NCBI GenBank assembly: GCA_964352815.1
Contig: CAYGTO010000009.1
Coordinates: 32,441 to 96,440, forward strand
Length of the DNA: 64,000 nt
Origin: CAYGTO01 sp964352815
GTDB taxonomy: Bacteria; Pseudomonadota; Alphaproteobacteria; Rickettsiales; UBA3002
Reading direction: 5' to 3'
The position numbers were made by a program, and so were the translations under genes. The notes below the pieces were generated by a model that was not told the origin of the DNA, made no database searches, and was given only the letters and a program-made list of their open reading frames with translations. Below, piece after piece: positions 49,853-58,603 of the stretch. Position 1 is the stretch's first letter; the number at the start of each line of letters is the position of its first letter.

Positions 49853-50929
49853 GTGAATTATAAGCAAAGTTTGAAACCCGGACATTCTTCTAATGTGAAG
49901 CTCTCTCTGCAGGTGTTGGTGGTCGATTCAGATGTGCTGTTGCTGACTCTGATGGGGAATATCCTTAAATCATTGGGGCTAGAATATATTCATTATGCAG
50001 GGAACGGGAAAATGGCGATGCGCGTGATGCAGCAGCATCAAATCGACATGGTGATTAGTGAGTGGCCGATGGCCGTGAACGAGAGGTACGATACCATCGC
50101 TAAAGCATTGCGGGGCTTAGATGGGCATCGTGTTCAGAAAATCCCTTTGTTGGTGCTCTCTAATAATGACAAAGCAGCCATTGTTAAAAATTCACGTGAT
50201 TTAGGAATTAATGAGTTCCTGCTCAAACCGTTTCGCATTTCGGTTCTATGCCAACGCATTAAAGGTATGATCGAAGAGCCACGAGAATTTATTTTCTGCG
50301 ATAGCTACAAGGGCCCGGATCGTCGGCGTAAAGATGTCGAGCACTTGCCTCACGAAGATCGCCGTATGTCGCCTGAGAAACTCATAGAGCGCACGAGAGT
50401 TGAAGGAAATAAGAGGATTATCGAACTTGACAGCGGAGAGATTGTTATTGAAGAGAAGGATTACTCCCTTCTTAGAAAAATTGGCCAAGCAGTCGATCTG
50501 AACGATATTTTCTCCGAAGGCATGGTAAAAGAAGCACAAGATGTGCTACAGACATGCGGCGAAGATTATATGGAGGGCGCGGCGCCTGATTTGAAATGGC
50601 TTGGAAATGCGATGGATCAATTGGCGCTCGATCCGCAAAACACAGAGATTCTGAGTCCGATGGAAAAACGACTGATTTCGATCCGTTCCAAATCAGGCAT
50701 GTTCGGCTTTCATATGGCGAATTTAACAGTCAATTCATTGCTGGAGTATATTGAAGGCTTAGATACAGTCACAGACGATCGATTAAAAGTTATGCGCGAG
50801 CATTTGGATGTTTTAAACGTCGTGTTTCACCAAAAGATTGTTGGCACTGGGGCGGAAAAGGGGCACAAATTAACTCATTATATTCAGAAGCTTAAGAAGC
50901 ACCACCCACCCTGCGCCGAAGCCCCATAA
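49853..50929 (+). CDS. receiver-domain protein with Glu at the phosphoacceptor site (paralogue 3)
   Basis: The third paralogue carries Glu in V-I-S-E-W-P-M at the phosphoacceptor position, Asp in V-V-D-S-D, Ser at the switch position (L-V-L-S-N) and Lys in L-L-K-P-F. G-P-D-R-R-R-K-D follows the receiver. The C-terminal domain has S-I-R-S-K-S-G-M-F-G-F and R-E-H-L-D-V-L-N-V-V-F, shared with its neighbours. The start is uncertain: GTG at 49853 or TTG at 49847, both without a strong ribosome-binding site. It is most like paralogue 2, suggesting a recent duplication. Confidence 0.83.
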   Translation: MNYKQSLKPGHSSNVKLSLQVLVVDSDVLLLTLMGNILKSLGLEYIHYAGNGKMAMRVMQQHQIDMVISEWPMAVNERYDTIAKALRGLDGHRVQKIPLLVLSNNDKAAIVKNSRDLGINEFLLKPFRISVLCQRIKGMIEEPREFIFCDSYKGPDRRRKDVEHLPHEDRRMSPEKLIERTRVEGNKRIIELDSGEIVIEEKDYSLLRKIGQAVDLNDIFSEGMVKEAQDVLQTCGEDYMEGAAPDLKWLGNAMDQLALDPQNTEILSPMEKRLISIRSKSGMFGFHMANLTVNSLLEYIEGLDTVTDDRLKVMREHLDVLNVVFHQKIVGTGAEKGHKLTHYIQKLKKHHPPCAEAP

Positions 50930-51035
50930 GTGTTGGCGTTCAATTGTTAATGTATCATTTACCTCTTTATGCTAGGATATGTTCATAAATGAGACATGAG
51001 GCAGATGTTCTAATTAGAGGGGTAGACCGTCAATC

Positions 51036-52106
51036 ATGCAGCAGCAACCGAAACGCAATTATCAAAACGCGGTAGGCAAGAACAAAGATATCTCGCATTT
51101 GGCGAATATTGAAGTCTTGATTATTGACGAAGACACGCTAATTCCCAGCATTACGCGCAATATTCTGGAAAGCTTTGGATTCAAAAAAATCTTTCATGCG
51201 AAGAACCCTGACGTGGCTGCGGAAATTCTCGATAGTAATGCGATTGATTTGGTGATTAGCGAATGGCCCATGAGTCCGCGCCCTGGTATCGATATTGTGA
51301 AATTCATCCGCATGCAAAATAAGGTGTATCGCCGTATTCCGATTATTCTGGTGACGGGTAAGGGCGACATTCAAACCGTACGCAAAGCCCGTGATTCGGG
51401 GATGACAGAATTTTTGGTGAAGCCATTCCGCGTGAATATGCTTTGTGACCGTATTATCTCTGTGGTAGAGGCGCCGAGGGAATTTATTCTTTCCAATCGC
51501 TATACAGGGCCGGATCGTCGTCGCCGTGAACTGAATGTCAAAGATGACCGACGTGGTCAAATCCCCGAGGAAGAAAAGAAAATCCGCCGTAAAGGCAATC
51601 TGAAAATCGTGGAATATAAGGGCAATACGGTGGTGGTTGCTGATGCTGATTATTCGATGAAGCAGAAGATAGGTGATGACGTATCGCTCAGAGACATCTT
51701 CACGGAGGAAGCGATTGAGGCTGCGGAGGCGGTGGTGGAAGAATCGTCGGATAGCTTTATGGAAGATGTTTCTGAGCTGCTTATGTGGCTGGAGAAACAT
51801 TATAAGGTGATCCAAGAAAATCCTGAGAAGACGGGCAGACTAGCACAGATGATGGAACTTTCTTTGTCCGTCAAATCAAAATCTGGCGTGTTCGGGTATG
51901 ATCTCGCAACACGTATTGCGAAGTTTTTGCATGACTATCTCGAAGGGGCAGAAACGGTCAATGAGGATCGTCTCACCGTGATCCGTGAACATATCGACAC
52001 GTTGAAAGTGATCTTTCACCAGAGGATTAAAGGCGAGGGAGGAGATGTAGGTAAGACGCTTCTAGACTACATGCAGAAGCTTACCATTCGTTATCCGGCG
52101 AAGTAG
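51036..52106 (+). CDS. receiver-domain protein with Glu at the phosphoacceptor site (paralogue 4)
   Basis: The fourth paralogue has 356 residues, Glu76 at the phosphoacceptor position (V-I-S-E-W-P-M), I-I-D-E-D as the acidic pocket, Thr in I-L-V-T-G, and Lys in L-V-K-P-F. It again has the G-P-D-R-R-R motif and a C-terminal domain containing S-V-K-S-K-S-G-V-F-G-Y-D-L-A and R-E-H-I-D-T-L-K-V-I-F-H. A GAGGGG site lies upstream. It is closest to paralogue 1 in the C-terminal domain. It ends tail to tail with sixA, with no gap. Confidence 0.85.
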   Translation: MQQQPKRNYQNAVGKNKDISHLANIEVLIIDEDTLIPSITRNILESFGFKKIFHAKNPDVAAEILDSNAIDLVISEWPMSPRPGIDIVKFIRMQNKVYRRIPIILVTGKGDIQTVRKARDSGMTEFLVKPFRVNMLCDRIISVVEAPREFILSNRYTGPDRRRRELNVKDDRRGQIPEEEKKIRRKGNLKIVEYKGNTVVVADADYSMKQKIGDDVSLRDIFTEEAIEAAEAVVEESSDSFMEDVSELLMWLEKHYKVIQENPEKTGRLAQMMELSLSVKSKSGVFGYDLATRIAKFLHDYLEGAETVNEDRLTVIREHIDTLKVIFHQRIKGEGGDVGKTLLDYMQKLTIRYPAK

Positions 52107-52619
52107 CTAGTTCGTTTTAGGTGTGTGGTAACGCGCGGCAATGCCTGCCTCTGCCGCAATATCTTTCCAGTGTGATATCTCAAAATCGAGCGTTAGAAAC
52201 GCGCATGTGGGAAAGCCGAGAGTAAGCTCATCTTTGATCTTCCCGTGCGCAGAGAGCATGTGTGCGAGCTGGTGCAAGCCGGGATTATGCCCGATGAGCA
52301 GCACGTGATGGTGCGCATCGTTGGCTGACTGAATCGCAGTTAAACATTCACCGGGTGTTGCCAAATAAAGCCGCTCTTCATAGGCAATGCTGGCCTCTGT
52401 CCCATGCGTCTGGAAGAGTAATTCTGCGGTCTCCCGCGTGCGCACGGCATGGGAACATAGCACATAATCAAAGGTAATCTTTTCCTCTTGGCACAGCGCA
52501 CCTAATACGGAAACATCTTCTCGACCTACTTCGCTCAACGGACGTGATTGATCATCCATGCGATGATCCCCGGGGACGGCCTTAGCGTGGCGCAGAAGAG
52601 AGAGTGTTTTGTTGGCCAT
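52107..52619 (-). CDS. sixA: SixA-like phosphohistidine phosphatase
   Basis: This 170-residue protein is a small histidine phosphatase: catalytic L-L-R-H-A-K-A near the N-terminus, R-P-L-S-E-V-G-R, C-S-H-A-V-R-T-R-E-T-A, and the second His in L-L-I-G-H-N-P-G-L-H. SixA removes phosphate from the HPt domain of ArcB in E. coli. Here it stands next to four receiver-type proteins, which invites a link to phosphorelay control, but they carry Glu instead of Asp so the link is only suggestive. It ends at the end of the fourth receiver gene. Confidence 0.88.
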   Translation of the reverse strand: MANKTLSLLRHAKAVPGDHRMDDQSRPLSEVGREDVSVLGALCQEEKITFDYVLCSHAVRTRETAELLFQTHGTEASIAYEERLYLATPGECLTAIQSANDAHHHVLLIGHNPGLHQLAHMLSAHGKIKDELTLGFPTCAFLTLDFEISHWKDIAAEAGIAARYHTPKTN

Positions 52620-52723
52620 ATCGGGGGCTCAGAAACCTGTTGGTGTCGAGATAAATCCCCGCTACAGTAAGAGATATCAGAGTAAATCGCAAATGCAAAA
52701 GCAGGAAGCAACCACAGAAGTTT

Positions 52724-54880
52724 ATGGTGAAACGATCTACACCCAAAGCAACTATGAAAGACAAAGAATTATTTGGCACGCCTAAACGTTTTTTGAATCG
52801 AGAACTTTCCTGGCTCGCTTTTAATATGCGCGTGTTAGAAGAGGCAGAAAACCCAAACAATCCGCTTTTGGAGAGGCTTAACTTTCTCTCAATTTCTGCT
52901 TCGAATCTTGATGAGTTTTACATGGTTCGGGTCGCCGGACTTAAAGACCAGCAACGCCGGAATGTTGAGAAATTGGGGCAAGATGGCCGCACAGTCAGTG
53001 AGCAACTAGCCAAGATTTATACACAAAGCGAAGCATTGATGAATGTGCAGCAACGTATATGGGTGGCAATACGCGCAGAACTTGCGAGCGCAGCGATCGA
53101 TATTATGAAGGAAACTGACCTGTCAGAAGAAGATATGCGCTGGCTGAAACAGCATTTTATGTATAATATTTTTCCAGTCCTTACACCCATTTCTATCGAT
53201 CCGGCACACCCCTTCCCCTTTATTCCCAATTTGAGTATCTCACAACTTTTTGCACTGACGAAGAAGAATAAGAAAAAGTCGCTTACTGCACTGATTACGC
53301 ATCCGCAAAGTTTGCCACGATTCATCGAGCTGCCGCGTGAGGAAGGGCAGGCGTTCATTGCAACGGAACGGGTAATCCATCTGTTTGTGAATACACTTTT
53401 CCCCGGCTTCAATGTGAAAGAACATGCCGTGTTTCGCATTATTCGTGACAGTGATTTGGAGATTGAAGAAGAAGCCGATGATTTGGTGGAGTTGTATGAA
53501 AAAGCCGTACAGCAGCGCCGGCGCGGCGTGCCGGTGCGGGTTAAACTTTCGCATGATACGCCGGAGAGTATGAAAGCGTTTTTACTCGAACATTTGGTGC
53601 AAGAGCCCGGAGATATGGTCGAGGTGGAAGAGATGATTGGCCTGGCCAACCTATCCGAGCTTGTGGCATGCCCACGATCGGATCTTAAATTTGAGCCTTA
53701 TAGCCCACGCTTCCCCGAACGTATTACGGATTTTGGCGGTGATTGCTTTGCTGCAATTAAGGCCAAAGACATCATTGTGCATCATCCATATGAAAGTTTT
53801 GATGTGGTGGTACAATTTTTGCGGCAGGCCGCGCGTGACCCGAATGTGGTTTCGATTAAACAGACGCTCTACCGCACTAGCAATGATTCTCCTATTGTAA
53901 AAGCGCTTGTTGAGGCAGCAGAGGCAGGCAAGACAGTGACGGCGCTGGTTGAGCTTAAAGCCCGCTTTGACGAAGAGGCAAATATTCGCTGGGCGCGTGA
54001 CTTAGAGCGTGCAGGCGCGCAGGTCGTCTACGGATTCCTCTCGCTTAAAACGCACGCTAAAATGTCACTGGTCATGCGCCGCGAGGGTGAGGAAGACACG
54101 GAAGCGATGCATATTCAGCCTTATGCGCATTTTGGTACGGGTAATTATCATCCCACCACCGCGCGCTTTTACACAGACCTCTCCTTCTTTACCTGTGATA
54201 CGACGTTATGCCATGAGGCGGCGCAGCTGTTTAACTTCATTACCGGCTATGCTAAACCAAAACCTCCGAAAGCATTGATTTCTGCTCCCAACTTTCTGCG
54301 TGACCGGCTTGAAGGGCTGGTGCGCTCTGAAATGGCGCATGCGAAAGCGGGAAAGCCTGCGGTGATTTGGGCAAAGATGAATGCGCTGGTCGATTCACGT
54401 ACAATTGATTTGCTCTATGAAGCATCGCATGCTGGGGTGCAAATAGATTTGGTCGTGCGCGGCATGTGTAGCTTGCGTCCTGGTGTGCCAGGATTATCGG
54501 AGAATATTCGAGTGAAAAGCCTGATCGGCCGGTTTTTGGAGCATGCGCGAATCTATTGTTTCGGTAATGGTCATGCCCTTCCATCCCCGCGTGCCAAAGT
54601 GTATATTGGTTCCGCAGATTGGATGGAGCGTAATTTGGATAAGCGTGTCGAATCGATGGTGCCGATCATTAATCCGACGGTGCATGCGCAGGTGTTAGAT
54701 CAAATCATGGTCGCGAATTTGAAAGATATGCGGCAAAGCTGGATGCTCAATGGCGAGGGCGAATATACGCGGGTGAGTAATGACCCGGAGGCGTTCTCGG
54801 CGCATGATTATTTTATGACGAATCCGAGCTTGTCAGGACGCGGAAAAGCGTTACAAAAGGGCGGGGAAACATTCAGCTAA
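52724..54880 (+). CDS. ppk1: polyphosphate kinase 1
   Basis: Ppk1 polymerises the terminal phosphate of ATP into polyphosphate. The 718-residue protein has the N-terminal R-F-L-N-R-E-L-S-W-L-A-F-N, a central head domain, and two phospholipase-D-like C-terminal domains. The region Y-A-H-F-G-T-G-N-Y-H carries the family's conserved histidines. The start could be Met11 (M-K-D-K-E-L) rather than base 52724, as the first residues are not conserved. It is followed four bases after its stop codon by ppx, so the two form an operon. Confidence 0.95.
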   Translation: MVKRSTPKATMKDKELFGTPKRFLNRELSWLAFNMRVLEEAENPNNPLLERLNFLSISASNLDEFYMVRVAGLKDQQRRNVEKLGQDGRTVSEQLAKIYTQSEALMNVQQRIWVAIRAELASAAIDIMKETDLSEEDMRWLKQHFMYNIFPVLTPISIDPAHPFPFIPNLSISQLFALTKKNKKKSLTALITHPQSLPRFIELPREEGQAFIATERVIHLFVNTLFPGFNVKEHAVFRIIRDSDLEIEEEADDLVELYEKAVQQRRRGVPVRVKLSHDTPESMKAFLLEHLVQEPGDMVEVEEMIGLANLSELVACPRSDLKFEPYSPRFPERITDFGGDCFAAIKAKDIIVHHPYESFDVVVQFLRQAARDPNVVSIKQTLYRTSNDSPIVKALVEAAEAGKTVTALVELKARFDEEANIRWARDLERAGAQVVYGFLSLKTHAKMSLVMRREGEEDTEAMHIQPYAHFGTGNYHPTTARFYTDLSFFTCDTTLCHEAAQLFNFITGYAKPKPPKALISAPNFLRDRLEGLVRSEMAHAKAGKPAVIWAKMNALVDSRTIDLLYEASHAGVQIDLVVRGMCSLRPGVPGLSENIRVKSLIGRFLEHARIYCFGNGHALPSPRAKVYIGSADWMERNLDKRVESMVPIINPTVHAQVLDQIMVANLKDMRQSWMLNGEGEYTRVSNDPEAFSAHDYFMTNPSLSGRGKALQKGGETFS

Positions 54881-54883
54881 AGG

Positions 54884-56356
54884 ATGGATATGAGCGCTCC
54901 CGTCGCCATCATTGATATTGGTTCGAACTCGGTGCGGATGGTGGTGTATCACGCGGCGAGCCGGGTCCCTCTCCCCGTCTTTAATGAAAAATACAGCTGC
55001 CAGCTAGGAGCGCATCTTGCGGATACGGGGATGCTTAATCCTGAGGGTGTGATTGAAGCGAAAGCGGCGTTGCAGCGATTTATGACGCTGGCGCAGCGTA
55101 TGAATGTTACGGAGTGTCAGATTATCGCGACGGCGGCGGTACGCGATGCCACCGATGGCGAAGCGTTTGCGGGCGAGGTGAGCGCTCTGATCGAAGCGCC
55201 CGTAACCATCATTTCAGGCCGAGAAGAAGCAAAACTCGCAGCGTATGGCGTGCTTTCGAGCATGCATGACCCGCGCGGTCTGGTGGTCGATCTTGGCGGT
55301 GGCTCGATGGAGCTCGCGCACATTAACGATAGTCGCCGGATTGATCATCAGCACACAATGGAAATTGGTGTGTTGCGGCTTGCGGAACAAGCTGAGCAAG
55401 ACCTAACGAAGGCGCGTGATAGTATTAATCGCGAACTGGGTGAGCTTTCTTGGCTGCGCTTGTCAGAAGGACAAAAGCTGTATGCCATTGGCGGAAGCTT
55501 CCGCGCTTTGGCGAAAAGTCATCAGCTCGCACATGGCTACCCGTTAAATTTATTGCATGAATACACGCTTTCTGAGAAGACCATGCGTCAATGGTGTCAG
55601 CATCTGCTCTCGCTCTCTTCGGATGAGTATCTTTCTCTTCCCGGAATTTCAGAGCGGCGCGCTGAGTTAGTGCCAGTGATTGCCACAGCCATGGAATGTT
55701 TGTTGAACCATGCGCGGCCCGCGCAGATCGTTACATGCGTGAGCGGAATTCGCGAAGGTGCCTTATACCAAGGCTTAAGCAATGCGGACAGACAGGAAGA
55801 TCCGTTGGTGGCGTCGGCGGCCTATCATGCAGCAATGGTTGGCCGGAAAGGCAGCTATGCTGAAGAGCTCTATGCTTGGATGGCACCCGTGTGCGCAGGG
55901 GAAGCGAAACGTCACGCGCGACTGCGCAAAACAGGCTGTATCTTGTCAGAATTTGCATGGACGATTGACCCAAACTTCCGTGCGGAATGGATGTTTTGGC
56001 GGGTGATCCAATCCTCTATGAAAGGTCTTTCCCACCAAGAGCGGGTGATCCTTGCGCTGATGCTTTACTACCGGTATGCGCGCAGCTGGAAACTTGCGGA
56101 AGATTTGCCGCTATTGTCGCTGATTGATGAGAAGGCGCGGCTTTGGGCAAAAATGTGCGGCCTGACCATGAACCTTGCCGCGCAGCTTTCTGCGGGACGT
56201 GCAGGGCATCTGGCGAGCTCCCCGCTTACTTATGAGGCGGGTGAGGTGAGCATTGCGTTTAGCAGTGATTCAGCATCGCTTAATTCGGCTGTCGTGCAGA
56301 AACGCGTTGAAGGGCTAGGTGAGGCGCTGAGCGCTTTCTCCAAATATGACATATAG
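54884..56356 (+). CDS. ppx: exopolyphosphatase / Ppx-GppA phosphatase
   Basis: Ppx removes phosphates from polyphosphate ends and some members hydrolyse pppGpp. The 490-residue protein has the ASKHA phosphate-binding I-D-I-G-S-N-S-V-R-M, A-T-A-A-V-R-D-A, S-G-R-E-E-A-K-L-A, and V-V-D-L-G-G-G-S-M-E. A C-terminal HD-like helical domain (from about residue 315) follows. It pairs with ppk1 as in most proteobacteria. The last 127 bp overlap the 3' end of the opposing aat gene. Confidence 0.94.
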   Translation: MDMSAPVAIIDIGSNSVRMVVYHAASRVPLPVFNEKYSCQLGAHLADTGMLNPEGVIEAKAALQRFMTLAQRMNVTECQIIATAAVRDATDGEAFAGEVSALIEAPVTIISGREEAKLAAYGVLSSMHDPRGLVVDLGGGSMELAHINDSRRIDHQHTMEIGVLRLAEQAEQDLTKARDSINRELGELSWLRLSEGQKLYAIGGSFRALAKSHQLAHGYPLNLLHEYTLSEKTMRQWCQHLLSLSSDEYLSLPGISERRAELVPVIATAMECLLNHARPAQIVTCVSGIREGALYQGLSNADRQEDPLVASAAYHAAMVGRKGSYAEELYAWMAPVCAGEAKRHARLRKTGCILSEFAWTIDPNFRAEWMFWRVIQSSMKGLSHQERVILALMLYYRYARSWKLAEDLPLLSLIDEKARLWAKMCGLTMNLAAQLSAGRAGHLASSPLTYEAGEVSIAFSSDSASLNSAVVQKRVEGLGEALSAFSKYDI

Positions 56357-56919
56357 CTGACGCGCGGGATGCTGACGCAACCAAATTGCTTCAGGTGATC
56401 ATTGACATATTGCGTGTCAAGCAATGTGTAGCCGCATTGTTTGAGCAAGGCGACGAGATAGACGAGGGGTACTTTGCTTGCCTCGCTGTAATAGCTGAAC
56501 ATGCTCTCACCGAAAAACGCGCCGCCGAGAGACACGCCATAGAGCCCGCCCGCGAGTTTTCCCTCATACCAGCTTTCCACGGAGTGGGCGTGGCCTTGCG
56601 CGTGCAGTTCACAGTATAGCGCGATGATCTCTTCATTGATCCAGGTGACTTCGCGATCGGTCCCCGGCACGGGCTCGGCACAGGCGCGCATCACTGCTTC
56701 GAAAGCGCTATTCACCCGAATCTCAAATGGGTTTTCTCGCAGCGTTTTTTTCAAGCCACGCGGAATGTTAAACCCATCGAGTGGGATGATGCCGCGCTCT
56801 TCGGGGCTAAACCAGTAGAGTTCGGTTGCGTCTGCGTCTTCGGCCATGGGAAACATGCCCTGGCGGTAGGCTTCAAGAAGAACATTGGCGGTCAGCTGCA
56901 TGGCGTGAGTATAAAACAT
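56230..56919 (-). CDS. aat: leucyl/phenylalanyl-tRNA--protein transferase
   Basis: Aat adds Leu or Phe to N-terminal Lys/Arg of proteins, marking them for ClpAP degradation. The 229-residue sequence has Y-R-Q-G-M-F-P-M-A, Y-W-F-S-P-E-E-R-G-I-I-P, G-H-A-H-S-V-E-S-W-Y, and G-V-S-L-G-G-A-F-F-G-E-S-M-F. The start at 56919 has a GCGGAAG ribosome-binding site; a longer frame to 57000 is not homologous. The last 33 or so residues extend beyond the usual family end into the antisense strand of ppx. Confidence 0.93.
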   Translation of the reverse strand: MFYTHAMQLTANVLLEAYRQGMFPMAEDADATELYWFSPEERGIIPLDGFNIPRGLKKTLRENPFEIRVNSAFEAVMRACAEPVPGTDREVTWINEEIIALYCELHAQGHAHSVESWYEGKLAGGLYGVSLGGAFFGESMFSYYSEASKVPLVYLVALLKQCGYTLLDTQYVNDHLKQFGCVSIPRVSYMSYLEKALSASPSPSTRFCTTAELSDAESLLNAMLTSPAS

Positions 56920-57001
56920 GGGCTTCCGCTTGTCATCTGCCACCAGAATTTCCGTATAATAGAGTAAAAATAGCGGGTTATCAGCAATGCTGCACTGCAA
57001 A

Positions 57002-57047
57002 ACTTCATGAAACTGTCACATTCATGGCCGGGTTTTTATGGTGTAAT
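57002..57047 (+). promoter_or_regulatory. partial Pho-box-like motif before the 336-residue orphan gene
   Basis: ACTTCAT-GAAA-CTGTCAC (57002-57019) has one good and one weak half-site of a PhoB box. A weak -10-like TGTAAT (57042-57047) stands 22 bases later. This is poorer evidence than at 15395. Confidence 0.25.
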
Positions 57048-57086
57048 GGAAGATCGGGATAGTTCAAATAACACCCTGTTTTATGT

Positions 57087-58097
57087 ATGGAAAAAACGAA
57101 TACACATACCCAAACCCTAGACGCGCTTGCGGAGAAGCAGGTGGCGTATGAGTCTGCGTTAGCTTCTGAGAAAGAACAGAAAAAGTCGCGCACACTTGGT
57201 CTGAAGCTGGTGGATACGTTGATTTATCCGGTGATTAATAATTTCTCTGTCTTCGCTATTTCGGTAGTGTTTACCTATCTCTCTAACAACGAATATAAGC
57301 CGGCAGGTGCGGTTGGCCGTATTTTGAAAGCCAGAGGCGACGAATTCATGAAGGTTGCCAAAAAGTTTGGTATGAATGAGAGTAGTGCTGACATGGCAAA
57401 AATGGTGACCTTCTCATTTGTGGATGGTTCCCTTATGGCTCCAGTGGTGAAGCTGGTCGAAGACCGAAGAGAAGGGCTAGCAAAATGGTTGGATGAACGG
57501 TTTGGCACTAAGCCAGAGGATGAGTCGGTTTATGCAGCAGAGCCAAAACAAAGCTGGAAAAGTGTGTTTCTAGGACGGTTGGCCGTGAGTGCGATTGTGG
57601 TGCCTACTGCGGTGGCTTTAGACAAAGCACCTGCTCCTAAGTGGCTGTTAGGAGAAGAAAGGCTGAAAGCACTGAGCGAACTCGTCGAAGTCGGGAAGGA
57701 GAACAAGAAATTCGCGAACTTGAATGACATGATGTTTAGTGGTCCCGGGATAAAACTAGGCGAAAAGTTCGTTGATCGCTTCCCTAAAACGGTGCAAAGC
57801 TGGAGCGATATAGATTTTCGTTACCTTTTTAAAACCACTACTTTCGAGGCGTTCTACACCTCGGTCTGTACTGCTGGCTTGTATTTCACGAGCCGAGCAA
57901 TTGCGCGCTGGTCAGGAGATACGCATGAGCAAGATAAAGAAGACGCGCTAAGACAAAAACCAGCAAGCCTGCCTCCTATAAAGGATGGCCTGCCATCTAA
58001 TGCACATCATCATTATAAGGATGTAGCGGTTCAACGGCATGATGGGCTGGTAAAGGGCCTGCCTAAAGACCTTTCTGTGCCAACGCCCCAGATCTAG
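57087..58097 (+). CDS. orphan protein, 336 residues
   Basis: I do not recognise a family. The first 50 residues are polar and probably coiled coil. Hydrophobic segments lie near residues 48-66 (Y-P-V-I-N-N-F-S-V-F-A-I-S-V-V-F-T-Y-L), 163-180 and 255-275, so a membrane association is likely. The C-terminal 50 residues are polar and include a run of three His. There is no classical signal peptide. It begins 86 bp after a partial Pho-box-like motif and overlaps aroQ by 4 bp, tail to tail. Its style resembles the 797- and 611-residue orphans, though I see no sequence match between them. Confidence 0.65.
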   Translation: MEKTNTHTQTLDALAEKQVAYESALASEKEQKKSRTLGLKLVDTLIYPVINNFSVFAISVVFTYLSNNEYKPAGAVGRILKARGDEFMKVAKKFGMNESSADMAKMVTFSFVDGSLMAPVVKLVEDRREGLAKWLDERFGTKPEDESVYAAEPKQSWKSVFLGRLAVSAIVVPTAVALDKAPAPKWLLGEERLKALSELVEVGKENKKFANLNDMMFSGPGIKLGEKFVDRFPKTVQSWSDIDFRYLFKTTTFEAFYTSVCTAGLYFTSRAIARWSGDTHEQDKEDALRQKPASLPPIKDGLPSNAHHHYKDVAVQRHDGLVKGLPKDLSVPTPQI

Positions 58098-58531
58098 CCG
58101 ATCAGCTCAGCTGCCGCGCGTAATGCGAGCGCATAGCCCGATGCCCCAAACCCACAAATCACGCCCGTCGCGGGCTCTGAAATAAACGAGTGATGACGAA
58201 ATTCTTCGCGCTGGAACACATTGGAGAGATGCAGCTCAATAATGGGAAGATCGCACGCTTTCAGCGCGTCATGGATCGCCACGGAGCTATGGGTATAGCC
58301 CGCCGCGTTGATAATGATCGCCTGGTGATCACTGCTCGCGCCTTGAATCCACTCCACCAGCTCCCCTTCATGATTGCTTTGTTGAAACGCGATGGCAATG
58401 CCCAGTGTTTTCGCTGTTTCGTCGCACAATGCTTCAATGTCCGCCAGCGTGGTGCTGCCATAGATTTCAGGCTCACGCGTGCCGAGCAAATTCAGGTTCG
58501 GCCCATTGAGGATTAAGACAGAAGCAGACAT
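58094..58531 (-). CDS. aroQ: 3-dehydroquinate dehydratase, type II
   Basis: AroQ performs the third step of the shikimate pathway. The 145-residue protein has the N-terminal I-L-N-G-P-N-L-N-L-L-G-T-R-E-P (catalytic Tyr follows in I-Y-G), N-H-E-G-E-L-V, I-I-N-A-A-G-Y-T-H-S-S-V-A, and E-L-H-L-S-N-V. The start at 58531 has an AAGG site five bases upstream; the six-residue-longer form does not. Confidence 0.96.
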   Translation of the reverse strand: MSASVLILNGPNLNLLGTREPEIYGSTTLADIEALCDETAKTLGIAIAFQQSNHEGELVEWIQGASSDHQAIIINAAGYTHSSVAIHDALKACDLPIIELHLSNVFQREEFRHHSFISEPATGVICGFGASGYALALRAAAELIG

Positions 58532-58603
58532 AGCGACCTTGGTTTTCATGAAATAATCAGTTACAATACTCTACTATACAGAAGCTTACGGAGAGACGCA
58601 AGA

